Notes: generated by a model from the letters alone, not told the origin. A stretch of DNA of 25,571 bases from Rhizopus sp. PT2906 (GCA_025529335.1 JAMYHX010000579.1:1-25571), one strand, 5' to 3'; shown: positions 9,462-19,649, numbered from the stretch's first letter. A program made the numbers and translations.

Positions 9462-10528
9462 ATGCTTCCAAAACCAACCAATGTGTCTACCGAATCAACA
9501 TTAAGGCACAGTGATGATTTGTTTCACTTAATTACCTCAACCAGCCCCTTCTATAAATTCATTTCAAACCAATCATACATTGAACTTTCGAAGGACATAG
9601 TGGAAACGCTTAACAATGATTGGACTTTTAACCCACAGCTCAGATTTGCCTGTTCTCAGGCCTTTGCTGGAGCAATTCTTCTCGAGGGGTTTACGGCAAT
9701 TATTATCAATTGCGTTGAGCCATATGGACGTTTAAAAAAACCGATACTCATCATGAAAGACGTCTAGAATCATCAATGCACAGTTCGTCCTACCCTCAAA
9801 CAGAATCAAAGTATGGTTGGATTTCATCTGTAATAGTAGAAGAAGATAACGCCACAAAACTGAAAATAGGAACCACTTCATTCAACTTACTGGTAACTTC
9901 TAGTATACGTTTAGACAATAAACCAAATACTCAAGATATAATTCAAATGGGGTCAAAAACAACCAATTTTGTCCCTACAGTAAATACAAGCATTTATTTA
10001 GACAAAAAATCAATTGAATTAGTTAATTCATTGTTAGACAACCAAGCAATTGTTTCCATCAACCAGCAAAATCGCTTATTCCAGTTAAAGCAAATTCGAT
10101 CTAAATTTGATTGTCTCTCCAGCTACACAATGTGCCATTCTTTTAGCACAATTGCTACCAACATGATGTTCCGACCTTATACTATCTTTACACTGTGTGA
10201 ATATGATTCACCTCAAGTAATCGAATCACAAGCACAAAAATTATCCACCATGTTCCAATCCATCGCACATTCCATAATAAATGATGGGGCAGCCGCAACT
10301 GTTTCAGTAGACGTTTTTCAAAAGGTACACGACCAACTATCACACGACTCTACTGTGGCGCCTATCATTTCTCAAATAATAGCATTATCAGAATATGGGC
10401 GAATCAGGATTATAAATAACACTGCGCTTGATAGCTTACTTCAACCTTTAGCAAAATCAATGGTTACATCCATCAGAAATGCAAATAATATTGCGGTCAA
10501 GCTATTGTCAAGACATCTTCAAATATAA
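9462..10528 (+). pseudogene. orphan gene split in two frames at a T3A7 tract
   Basis: Two ORFs read as one gene. The first (9462-9767, 101 codons) has a long hydrophobic helix-like stretch (FACSQAFAGAILLEGF). The second occupies the -1 frame, is open without a stop from upstream of its first ATG (9776), and runs to 10528. At 9731-9737 the zero frame reads T TTA AAA, then AAA. A -1 shift there gives about 355 codons; a homopolymer indel would do the same. No consensus intron bridges the frames. The second part is rich in Ser, Asn, Ile and Gln with no motif I recognise. The product could be a taxon-restricted host protein or a captured foreign gene; nothing seen decides. Either a broken gene, a sequencing indel, or programmed frameshifting. 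Confidence 0.55.
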
Positions 10529-10551
10529 TTACTATATCACTTTTATTAGAA

Positions 10552-10611
10552 AATTATATACCGTTCATAACTACATTCCTTAATTATATACTGTTCATAA
10601 TTACCTTCCTT
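10552..10611. repeat. tandem duplication of a 30-bp unit
   Basis: Two adjacent 30-bp copies (10552-10581, 10582-10611) with three mismatches, each beginning AATTATATAC and ending TTCCTT. They lie just 3' of the orphan gene and could be part of its 3' UTR. Confidence 0.8.
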
Positions 10612-11040
10612 TTCTTTTATTTAAAATTTGTATAAATATATTTTTTTTTAAGTTGTAAATTACTGAAGTCGAAACCACAGGAAGTATCATCACGAGCTTT
10701 GTGGGGTATTAAGAAAAGTTTTCAATATGAATCTATCATTTATAAATAATACATTTGAAAAAGCTTTAAATAAGCAACACGTTATTTTATCATCGCCATG
10801 ATAATTAGGTACACTTTATAGACCTTATTTGTAAAACTTGAAAACCAGAAAATTTTTCAAATGAAAGAAACCAAAATGTTTACTGAGATGGTTTCTTTAA
10901 AAAACTACTTCTAGTTTATTATAAATTTTTTTCAAAAATAACAATGATTGTATCATTAAAAAAAAAAACATACATACAATCATAGTTTGTGCCTACAAAT
11001 CAAATTTTGAGCCTAGCAGTGATGAAATAGAGCTTTGCTT
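10612..11040. other. AT-rich intergenic region
   Basis: No gene seen. It contains a 10-bp inverted repeat, ATGATTGTAT (10944-10953) and ATACAATCAT (10974-10983), around an A-run; it may be a 3'-end hairpin or mobile-element debris. Confidence 0.5.
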
Positions 11041-11722
11041 TTATGTGCTGGGTACAGTCCATGTACCAGTTGGCTGATCAGCAAGTATACGCTCAGTAAC
11101 TGATTGAGAAGTGAGCATATGGTACTTTTTTTCCGTTTTCTGATGATGCTGTTATTGTGTCCAATTCCCAATCTTCGCTAACAATAAAAATTTTTCTTGT
11201 TCTGATTCTGGAAGATCTATGGCATTTGATACCATTAAAATACTAATTTCACTATCACATGACGATGATGACAATAAAGATGATTTAGAACTTGAAGTTT
11301 GCTTTTCTAAATTAAAGTGTGGGACGGCTATCTTCTGGTGCTTCAAAGGAAGGGATGAAGAGTTGTTGTCATTATCTGTTTCTGAATTTTGGCGCTTGTT
11401 TCCTTTAGACATTGTTTCACAGTATGCATTATGCTTTTTTAAATGTCGGCGGAACGTAGTAGGACTATTTAGTTTGCTAGAGCATTCTGGACAAGTAAAT
11501 TTACTATCACACCTATTGATTATAATCGGTTCTATTTCTTTGTGTAAAAAACCATAATTAGAGAAGTCATGTTGAGAACACAATGTTCATTTCTTACCAT
11601 TTTCCAAATAAACTGCCAATGAATTAAGATGAGCATCATATTTATGATTTGCCAATTTTAAATGAATTAAAATCAAGTTTACAGTCATCGCATTGAAAGC
11701 TTTTTTGTTTATCTGAATTCAT
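11041..11722 (-). pseudogene. decayed C2H2 zinc-finger gene
   Basis: The reconstructed model starts at ATG 11722 (MNSDKQKSFQCDDC...). Exon 1 is 11722-11598, the intron 11597-11538 (GTAAGA...AAAG, phase-consistent), and exon 2 continues to a TAA at 11152-11154. Finger 1 (CDDCKLDFNSFK then LANHKYDAH) is interrupted: the frame breaks at the AAAA tract (plus-strand 11656-11659), and the spacing C-x2-C-x3-F-x5-L-x2-H-x4-H returns only if two bases are missing. Finger 2 (CPECSSKLNSPTTFRRHLKKH) is intact, with C-x2-C-x12-H-x3-H spacing. The rest is Ser/Asn-rich. Beyond the TAA the same frame continues open, ending ERILADQPTGTWTVPST at 11041, which suggests a nonsense mutation. Probably once a DNA-binding protein. 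Exon 2 alone (143 codons from 11583) could still be expressed as a one-finger protein. Confidence 0.6.
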
Positions 11723-11730
11723 TTAGATTG

Positions 11731-11769
11731 TGAGAGAAAAAGTCAGATAATCAGAGAAAAAGTCAGATA
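11731..11769. repeat. direct repeat of AGAGAAAAAGTCAGATA
   Basis: A 17-bp unit occurs twice, separated by a few bases, between the zinc-finger ATG (11722) and the 5' end of the Tc1-like element. It could be a promoter repeat of the former or terminal sequence of the latter. Confidence 0.6.
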
Positions 11770-11827
11770 CACAGTGTTTTCGTCCTAGTAGATCCCAAAA
11801 TGTAGTGAGTCTAAACAAATAAAAAAA

Positions 11828-11949
11828 ACTGTCCATAAAATTCACAACCGTCTAAAAAATTTTTTGCAATCGTCTAATTTTAGGTTAAAAACCTGTAATT
11901 GTCGTTTTAAAAAAAAGTAATTTGTCAGATTTGGTTAAATCAAATTGTC
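11828..11949 (+). repeat. left subterminal NTGTC/NCGTC motif repeats
   Basis: Motif starts at 11828 (CTGTC), 11847 (CCGTC), 11869 (TCGTC), 11899, 11922 and 11945 (TTGTC). Spacings are 19, 22, 30, 23 and 23 bp. This is a degenerate inverted counterpart of the right-end array and probably a set of transposase-binding repeats. Confidence 0.6.
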
Positions 11950-12024
11950 GTTTTTCGAGACTAATTGGCAAATAGTTCCTCTTTTCCTCTTTTACTTCTC
12001 TCTCTTTTACAACACGATATTAAA

Positions 12025-14102
12025 ATGAAAAATACTTTTTTTTTTTTACGAAGATGGACAAGACAACGTCTATAATGATGAGGGAAAGCTAGTTCTTGAT
12101 CCGATGGAAGGCGTTTTAACTGAAATTAACGACCCAAAGATAGTACTCGAGTCTCTAACCAACTACGGTTCCTATTTGAGTAAAAAATCTGAGGAAAAGC
12201 AAGCTGCTGTTGCTACTGAGGTGGCTCCAAAACCCATAGAAGTGGTCCAGCCTGCCTCTTCAACTTCAGCATACAACGACTATAGCGATTTGACTAGAGA
12301 AATATTTGTCAATCGAATGATTGAAAGTCCAGTAGAAAGGGGAAATGTTACCCGACATGCAAAAAAACTTGGAATAAATCCTCGTACTGCCAAGCGCTGG
12401 TGGGACTATTATTTAGAGACTGGAGAAGTATCTTATAAAAAGTAAAAAAAAAAAAAAAATGTAGGTCGACCTAACTCATTTGAACCTAAGCATGAGGATT
12501 ACATCCGCAAGACAGTTGATGATGATAGAGCAATCTGTGCGGAAGATATCATTGAAAAGCTCACAACAGAGTTTATGGGATTCAGCATTTCAAAGTCCCA
12601 ATTAAATCACCATTTGAAAAACAATATGTTAGTTACTGTCAAGAAACCAACCTTTGAACCCAACAGAAGGAATTCTCCTGAAAATTTATTGGAAAGATAC
12701 GAATGGTTTTTAAAGTGGAAGGATACTGATCTAGATTTCACAAAAAATTGTATCTTCATTGATGAGGCTGGATTCAATATCTGTATGAGAAACAATTGGG
12801 CTAGATCTGATAAAGGAAGCCCTGCTATAGTAAAAATTCCGCAAACCAGATCTACCTCACATACTATCATTGGAGCTATACACCCTTCGGGCGTTATTTA
12901 TGTTGCTATGAAGAAACCACCCCCAAAAGAAAAAAAAAGCTCCAAAAGCTGTCAACTCTACTACAGCCACGACAAGATCCAAGAAGAGAAAGCTAGCAAA
13001 GGGTAAAGAGCTGTTTGGGATAATGAAAAATACGTAGGGTAGAATAGAAAAGACAGAAGTACTGTTAGAACTGTGTATATTCTTTTATCGGAAGAATATG
13101 ACAAAATATGATATCTTTTATTGACATGAAAAATCTTCCTCTATTTATACTTTTTCTTCAACGGGTAAACCTGGTTATCCTGGAACAATTAATAATCCTT
13201 ATTCATAGGTAGTAATTACGATCAATTCGCCTAAAGTATCTTCCTGTTTGTTCTTGACCCTATTGGATCATTAAATGTACCTGACTTACTGGATCAGATA
13301 TAAAAAATTTCCAAACGGAGATAACAATAACAATTAGGGCCCAACGCTAACTGCATTTGACCCTGAGCAATGTAATTGGATCTAGATCAAACCACACCAT
13401 AGCCTAGCAACGGTTGTCAAGCAAAATATTATTTATCCAGTGCGCAATAATAGGTAATATGCTCTTATTGGCTATATCAGTTATTATGTACCAAAGAAGT
13501 ATACAATTGAATATAATAAAATCTAATCAAGATTATGCAGCCCTGAATTGGGATTAATGCATAGAATCTAAGGTTATGCTTAACATGACTATAATTGTTC
13601 TATGTTTATTGCTATAATCCTTAAGTATCCACAACAAGAGCCAAAGGCTGGCGATATTGTAATGGAAGAACCTGTGGTAGAGTATGTCGATGTAGTAGAA
13701 AGTGAGCCTGTCAAACCAGCACCAAAAGGAACGACGACTGCTCATTTTATCAAGTTTGTAAATGAATTACTCAACATCATGGATACAGATAGAAACCTTT
13801 TAGGAAGCTATCTGGTAATGGGTAATTGTACTATCCACAAATCGCGTCCAATGATTAGAAAGATTGAAAGCCGAGGATATAGAGTAATGTATCTTCCTCC
13901 TTACTCCCCAGAGTTAAACCCAATCGAACAGTTCTGGGCTATTGTTAAGGGGAAAATGAAGCGTCACCGCCTGATGACTGAAGAGAATCTATCAAGCAGA
14001 ATTACCGATGCATGCAATGATGTACGTCTTAGCGATTTGTACGGCTTCTGTAATCATTCTAAAAAGCAAGTTATTAACTGCTACAATAAAACTCCATTTT
14101 AA
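12025..14102 (+). pseudogene. Tc1-like transposase, multiply broken and interrupted
   Basis: Pieces in order: an N-terminal segment with a helix-turn-helix (NVTRHAKKLGINPRTAKRWW, about 12346-12405); a second DNA-binding part after VGRPNSF; the first catalytic Asp in CIFIDEAGFN (about 12750-12780); and the C-terminal DDE half with YSPELNPIEQFW. Damage: a T12 run (12036-12047) puts the candidate start ATG out of frame with YEDGQDNVYN; a TAA lies at 12443 beside an A16 run; the frame shifts at the A9 run (12930-12938), after which the linker continues as KAPKAVNSTTATTRSKKRK in the next frame; a 561-bp insertion follows. The second catalytic Asp, normally in a VMDN motif, is Gly (LVMGNCTIH). The distance from that position to the Glu is 34 residues, as in DD34E Tc1 elements. 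Inactive. Confidence 0.88.
13062..13622. mobile_element. nested 561-bp insertion, possibly a solo LTR
   Basis: This segment interrupts the transposase linker and is flanked by AAGTA on both sides (13057-13061, 13623-13627), a 5-bp direct repeat like a target-site duplication. One base inside the left edge is TGTTAGAAC, an LTR-like start; the right edge (ATAATCCTT) lacks the expected CA, so the end may be eroded. No ORF. Removing it brings the acidic linker pieces together (IEKTEV before, PQQEPKAGD after), though one frame slip remains. A solo LTR is the best guess; a non-autonomous element is possible. Confidence 0.5.
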
Positions 14103-14126
14103 CTTTCCTTTTAAATAAACCTTTAT

Positions 14127-14301
14127 GACAATTTAACCCAAAATCTGACAAATTATAATTTTATAACTGACAAAATATTTTTCTTAAAACGACAATTATC
14201 TCATCGCAAAGCGACAATTATTTTTTATTTAGCGACAAATATTTTTCAGAAACCGACAATTATTTTTCTAAAAGTGACAATAATTTTTTCCAAACCGACA
14301 A
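14127..14301 (-). repeat. right-end array of nine phased GACAA motifs
   Basis: GACAA starts at 14127, 14147, 14169, 14191, 14213, 14234, 14255, 14276 and 14297; spacings are 20, 22, 22, 22, 21, 21, 21 and 21 bp. Most inner units read CGACAATT followed by an A/T tract. The period is about two helical turns, placing all sites on one DNA face. Probably binding sites for the element's transposase or a host factor. Confidence 0.85.
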
Positions 14302-14371
14302 TATTTCCCAGCCTTACTGTACACAAGCCCCCAAGGTTTTTTTTTTTTTTTTGTTTTTTTAATTGATCAAG

Positions 14372-15435
14372 ATGGATCTCACTGTATTATCGCCCGTACC
14401 TACCAAAACAACTAAAACAGCAAATGAACGCATGCAGATTGACGGCGAAGAGGCTCACTTGGTCAATCCTGGTGAGACAGTAACGATGGATCAACAGTTC
14501 ATGCGAGGTCATGGTACCTACACTGATGGAGAAGGCGCCGTCATTTCATCTGTGACAGGTGTTGTAGAAAAAGTCAACAAGCTATTATCCGTCAGACCCT
14601 TAAAGACTCGATATACTGCTGAAATTGGTGATATTGTCGTTGGTCGCATCACTGAAGTAGCCATGCGACGTTGGAAAGTCGATGTCAATTCTAAACAGGA
14701 TGCCAATCTTTTACTCAGTTCTGTTAGTCTTCCAGGAGGTGTTCAGGTAAGAGACATTAAAAATGGTAAAGATCGAAATGTTCATTTGTTATTTTAGAGA
14801 CGTAAAAACGAAGCCGATGAACTTCAAATGAGACAATTCTTTGCAGAAGGAGACGTGTTGGTGGTAGAGTATACAACACAAAAAAAAAAAGCGAATAAAC
14901 AATAACTCCATATCTAGGCTGAGGTGCAGACGTTCTATTCAGATGGAACCATTGGACTTCATACGCGTGGATTCAAATTCTGTAAGCTACGAAACGGTTC
15001 CTTTATCTGTGTGCCGCCTGTACTCGTGCAGCGATGTAAATCACAATTTCACTCACTTCCTTGTGGTGTGGATGTTATTCTTGGCTTAAATGGATATATC
15101 TGGGTACATAAGAAGTTTGAAGGATTATCAGGCGATGATAATGATGCTTCTGTTCAATACTCAAGCACAAATGATGTAAGTTAAGTAAAATATCCAAGAT
15201 GGCCATACTCATCCTATATATATATATACAGCCTATCACTGAGGATGAACGACAGGAAATTGCTCGTGTTACGAACTGCATTGCAGCATTGGCTAAACAA
15301 TATATGCACATTAACGATTCAATTATTGTATATACCTATGAAGCTTCCTTAGAGTACTCAGTCAAGGAGTTACTGAAACTAGACGTTATCGAAGCAATCA
15401 CAACAGAAGCCAGCTTAAGAGTGAATGCAGCTTAA
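14372..15435 (+). CDS. RRP4: exosome complex component RRP4 (EXOSC2)
   Basis: Predicted 300 aa (human about 293) in four exons: 14372-14746, 14798-14863, 14918-15175 and 15232-15435, all phase 0. An N-terminal domain (MDQQFMRGHGTY...GAVISSVTGVVEKVNKLLSV) is followed by the S1 domain (RYTAEIGDIVVGRITEVAMRRWKVDVNS...LPGG; about residues 72-150). The KH region follows, with FHSLPCGVDVILGLNGYIWV (about residues 175-200), and then a C-terminal helical segment with ARVTNCIAALA and YEASL, all in the RRP4 order. RRP4 is one of three S1/KH cap proteins of the RNA exosome, in nucleus and cytoplasm, for 3'-5' RNA processing and decay. A T-run lies about 20 bp upstream of the ATG. The stop is 54 bp from that of the convergent sterol glucosyltransferase, so 3' UTRs may overlap. 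Confidence 0.96.
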
Positions 15436-15489
15436 TATCACACCTTGTAAATATACTTTATTAAAAAGAAGATACGATTATCTTGTTCA

Positions 15490-18400
15490 TTATGTGCTTT
15501 CTCTTTGTTCTTTCAACATCCACGTTTCAGGGGATATTGAACCAGATGCGGTTGCTTCATCAATCAATGTCCAATCCTCTTCTATATACTCTTGATCATT
15601 CGTACATGCGTTCTTTTGTATAGAAGAGAGTGTTCGAGCCTTGGCAAGTTCCATATCACGGTAGATACACTGAATGGCTGTATCAACACCCGCTTCCTAT
15701 ATATGAGAATAAGTACAAAGAGAAACAAACCAGAGTATTTTTTTACCGATGAGATCTTTTCTCCCACTTTCTTTGCTAACTTCAACATGTGTTCATCCGT
15801 AGAGACCACACGAAGTGCTGCTGACAAGCTCTCGACCGTTAGCTTTTTGATACATCGGCCAATGCCCATCTCTTCTACACGTTCTCCCCAAAAGAACTGG
15901 TCAGCAAAGAAGGGCTTGATGATCGTGGGTCTTCCTGCTCTTAATCCTGCTGCTGTCGTGCCTGCTCCACCATGATGAACGACAGCACGTACTTGAGGAA
16001 ACAGCCAGTCATGAGGTACAGACTGAATGCTGAATATCGTATCAGGGTGTTTCTTTAAGATGTCATCTTCTTCATGGGCAACACCTTGGAGTCTTGAGGA
16101 CCATCCTCTGGACACAATTGCCCTCACATTCGAGAGCAAGACAGATTCGACGATGATGCGAGTGATCTCCTTTGGATCAGAGACAATAATGGAACCGAAT
16201 CCGATATAAACAAGGGGACGGGTATCTTTGGATTCGACAAATGCCTTTAGCTTCTCCTCGGGTTTCCAGCCTGTTTGGGGGTTGTCAAGGAACCAGTATC
16301 CAGTGCAGTGAATCCAGTCCAGCCAGTCGAGTGGGCTTGGCACAATATTAGGACTAAATGAGTAAAGGTAGGGTATTTTCCAAACTTCTAGTTTTTCATA
16401 ACTTGTGGCAGGTATTTTCAGTTTGTTCTTTCTAAACGCATTCGTTCGGGTTGCTATGGCTCTCCATACAGCATAATCGAAGAGGACATAGGTCATGTCG
16501 TTATAGAGTCGGCCCTTGGGGTGATTGGGTGTTGCGAATGGATGTGGAAATGATCGAGTGCGGGTCATTGGCATAGGAAATGATCTGAAATAGGGTACTC
16601 CTATGAAATGGTATGTGAGATGAGGATACATGCTTTTTTATCACTTACCAAGTGCTTCAGCCATATGGATTCCAACCATTGCGCTTGGACTTTCAATGAT
16701 GACGTCGGTACCCTGCACGGCTTCCCATGTAAGAGAAAGCAATTCATCAATCCAATCCTTAAACTATCATTTTCATTTTTAGTATGTATATGCTCTCACT
16801 TTTGTAACTTACCAATCTAAGGCCTTCTCTAACAAAGTTCACACTGAAGAAATTGTTTTCCACACAAATCCTCTACAATAGATATTAGCTTGTTTATATT
16901 GCCATCGTTTTTTTTTTTTTTTTTTAACTTACCATTAGTTCTCCAGGATCTCCACCGACTGTTCTAAATTCAATGCCATGCTCCTCTATCCAATCCTTAA
17001 ATTCATCATGGGTTGCTATCCTGCACCTATGACCATCCTTCATCAGGCCCTTACATAAAGCAATATAGGGCTGCACGTCACCTCTTGTGCCAATGGTGAT
17101 ACACGTGAAATGTAACGACCTTTCAGGCTTTTTATACATAATAGATTCACTCGACATGCTCCGCGAAAGGATAGGCAATGTTGCATTTTGAGGAACGACG
17201 TGGTCCAATTGATTATCCCTTAGTTCATCTTCCATCAACTTGGCTTCCCAATCTCGTATTGTTCTACATGTAAGCTCTTTTAGCTAAAGTTATAAGCATA
17301 TATAAACCAATTTACTCTTCTGCCTTATCTGGCTCTGATTCCAAGACGCGTTTATGTTGAATAAAGAGACTTGCAAAACAACTATTGCGTCTAGAAATGG
17401 ATGAAAATTCTAAAAATATCTCTCGTTTGGTTTGTGTTGTGATGCTTAAAGAGTGAAATATGTAGCCACGACTTCTTAGCTTTTGTATCCTTATGACATC
17501 TGTAAAGGGAATAATGATCTTTTTTATGAAGGGTATATAAGAAGCAATCATAGGGTGTCACTATTATATTACCTTTGCCTTGGACGCAAATCCTTTGGAA
17601 TTAAATGAAATATAGTTTGTAGAAATATATAGCTTTCCATAACAAGGAAGTGTTTTCATATAGGAACATCTATAGACTATATATATATATAACATATAAG
17701 TTGCTTTGTTGATATGTGTGTGTATATTCAATGTTTTTGCCTGTAAGAAGTTTTTCGGTTTCTGGTAAAACAAAGTATTTTCGAAAATTGGTAATGGTAC
17801 GGTCATCCAATACTTCAGCTTCATCGGCTCTATTGACAGGATCATCATCTTCTTCATCCTCTTCTTCATCTTCGTTCTCCAAGGCAATTGAAGGGCTGCC
17901 AGCTGCTCCGCCTAAAAGTCCATAGACCAATTTCATCCCTGATTGACGTTTGCCGTGTAACCAGCCAATGGCCTGATAATCCTCATCACCTGAGCTTGAC
18001 GACTCCTCTAGTTTTTCTGTTGATTTTTTACTATTAGAAGAGATGGAAGGGTATAAGTAGTCTTTGATAGCTCCTGGTACAGATAATGCGCTGGACACCA
18101 CTGTGTTCATGCGCTTGATTGTGCTCGAAGGAACAGATGGAGGTTTAGGTTCGTGTAGGTCAGATATGGATAATGTGGGTGATTGACTGATAGGCGTGCT
18201 GGATGTCTGTTGAAAGGATGAATGACTTTCCCATGCTGACTTGAGATGTTGGAATGTATTTTCGATATTTGCAAAATAAGAGAAATAATACTAATAGAAA
18301 AAGCAACTCTGTTAATATCCCACATATACATTGGTGTATTCTTACTTCATCCATCACAAAGCTATCATCGATACCAACAGCTCTTATCTTTAAAAACTTT

Positions 18401-19545
18401 TGAAATTCAAATGCTTCTGTTTGCTCGATATCCAACACATTTTGAAAAGGCAATACGATCTTTAGGTTCGACCCACTGTTGTTTGCCTTGAATATTGCCT
18501 TTTGTAAAGCATTGGTCCTATAAAAATCATTCAGTTTTTGCTACCCTTTTTTATATATGGTCTGTACCATTCAATCATGGCCGCCTTTGTATCTGCTTGG
18601 AAATGCCAATTCTTTGTAGTCGTCTTAATTCTAAATCCATACTTTCGTTTGACAGATTGACGAATAGCCAATATGGACTTGAGATCAATTTTACCCAATG
18701 GTGAGTAATTATCTGTAGGGTTTTCAAACCATGCGAGTACATCATTTTGGATATCAAAGTAGTATCGTTCATAGTTGCTCTTCATTTTACCCGCTCTTTT
18801 TATCAAAAGGTATCCTGATTTATGGAACTGAAGCTAAGGGGGAGTGTAAACATTAAATGATACACGTTTCAATTGAACTTACCTGTCCTTTTGGTAAAGA
18901 AGCATAAAAACATATAAAATTATCTGTCAGATACATACACCCAGGAACTAGAGCAGATTGTACGATATAACAGATCCATTCTAATATGGATGTGAATTAA
19001 AATAAGCATATACACATATACAACGTTTTACCTCCTCTTAATACTTCACTCGATGGCAAGTTGAATACCACTCTGAGTCGCTCTTCTAAAGTCATAGGTA
19101 GATTATGTCTGGACGGTAAGGTTGCTTTAGGTTCCTCGTAGATAATCCCTGTTGCTTCTGCTAAAAGCTCTTTTATCTGACTTGATTTTTCCTCAATAGT
19201 AACATTATGATCTGATGTCAATTGCTGATCAGTCATACTCCAATGACTAGTTTGATTGAATAAAGCATCTGAAGACTGTAACAATTCTAGTGACATTGTG
19301 ATTAGTAGTTATACTCATTTCTTTGTTTGATTAGTTACCAGTTGTGTTTATAGAAGAGGACGAAGCTTTGAAGCGTATTAGTTATAAATTGAAGGTAGTT
19401 CACCTTATTTACCTTCCATATCCTCTGTTTCTTGTTTTTCAAACTATAAATATAATATATGAGCTTATGATGTAAAATAAGCGTATCTTACAATCTGAGC
19501 AGCCGCAGACACAAACTGTAAAACGTTGTGGTTTCCAGTGTCCAT
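15490..19545 (-). CDS. ATG26: sterol 3-beta-glucosyltransferase (ATG26/UGT51 type)
   Basis: Predicted 1,099 aa in 14 exons: 19545-19492, 19443-19413, 19286-19032, 18980-18883, 18833-18568, 18517-18346, 18290-17741, 17676-17573, 17518-17316, 17263-16933, 16872-16813, 16763-16649, 16600-15747 and 15696-15490; the sum is 3,300 nt, in frame. Domains: GRAM-like part (about residues 95-146), PH domain (about 150-245), acidic and Ser-rich linker (about 300-450), second GRAM (about 456-540, FRKYFVLPETEKLLT...YGKLYIS), then the GT1 catalytic domain starting at GTRGDVQPY (636) and holding the UDP-sugar signature HHGGAGTTAAGLRAGRP (955 on). The enzyme makes steryl glucosides from UDP-glucose and ergosterol-type sterols at membranes; in some fungi it is needed for pexophagy. 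One intron (17740-17677) has a GC donor. It runs tail-to-tail with RRP4. Confidence 0.95.
17677..17740 (-). other. GC-AG intron in the sterol glucosyltransferase
   Basis: The exon ends ...CTTCTTACAG and the intron starts GCAAAAAC and ends in ...ATATATAG. Joining makes LLT-VYRCSYMKTLPCYGKLYIS, the conserved GRAM sequence, and keeps phase 1. No GT donor nearby gives this result. Confidence 0.8.
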
Positions 19546-19649
19546 GTTTTTATTTTTATTTATAAACAAAATAAGGAAAAAGAGAAATGACCATCATTCA
19601 CTCCTACATTTATGCAGTCATTCATCCCGAATCAGGTGGCACACAATCA

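Larger units (their letters stand above)
11765..14325 (+). mobile_element. degenerate Tc1/mariner-like DNA transposon (DD34E type)
   Basis: The boundaries are approximate. On the right the likely end is ...CCAGCCTTACTG followed by TA (about 14325), the usual Tc1/mariner target dinucleotide. On the left a CAGTG sequence at about 11772 is a candidate. Both flanks carry inverted subterminal copies of an AATTGTCG/CGACAATT-type motif. For example AATTGTCGTTTTAA (left, 11897) matches the reverse complement of TTAAAACGACAATT (right, 14182), and AATTTGTCAGATTT is likewise shared. The element contains one transposase pseudogene and a nested 561-bp insertion. Confidence 0.75.

Noticed and set aside
9690..9772. 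Intron joining the two halves of the orphan gene
   Set aside because: The only donors (GTTTAC, GTTGAG) do not match the GTAAG-type donors used throughout the window; a frameshift at the homopolymer is simpler.
12443..12464. 23-nt intron in the transposase (GT, A-run, TGTAG)
   Set aside because: Far shorter than any supported intron here (43 nt or more); treated as a stop codon plus A-run, though a shrunken intron remains possible.
14127..14301. CRISPR array
   Set aside because: The repeated unit is only about 5-8 bp with A/T-rich spacers, inside a eukaryotic transposon end.
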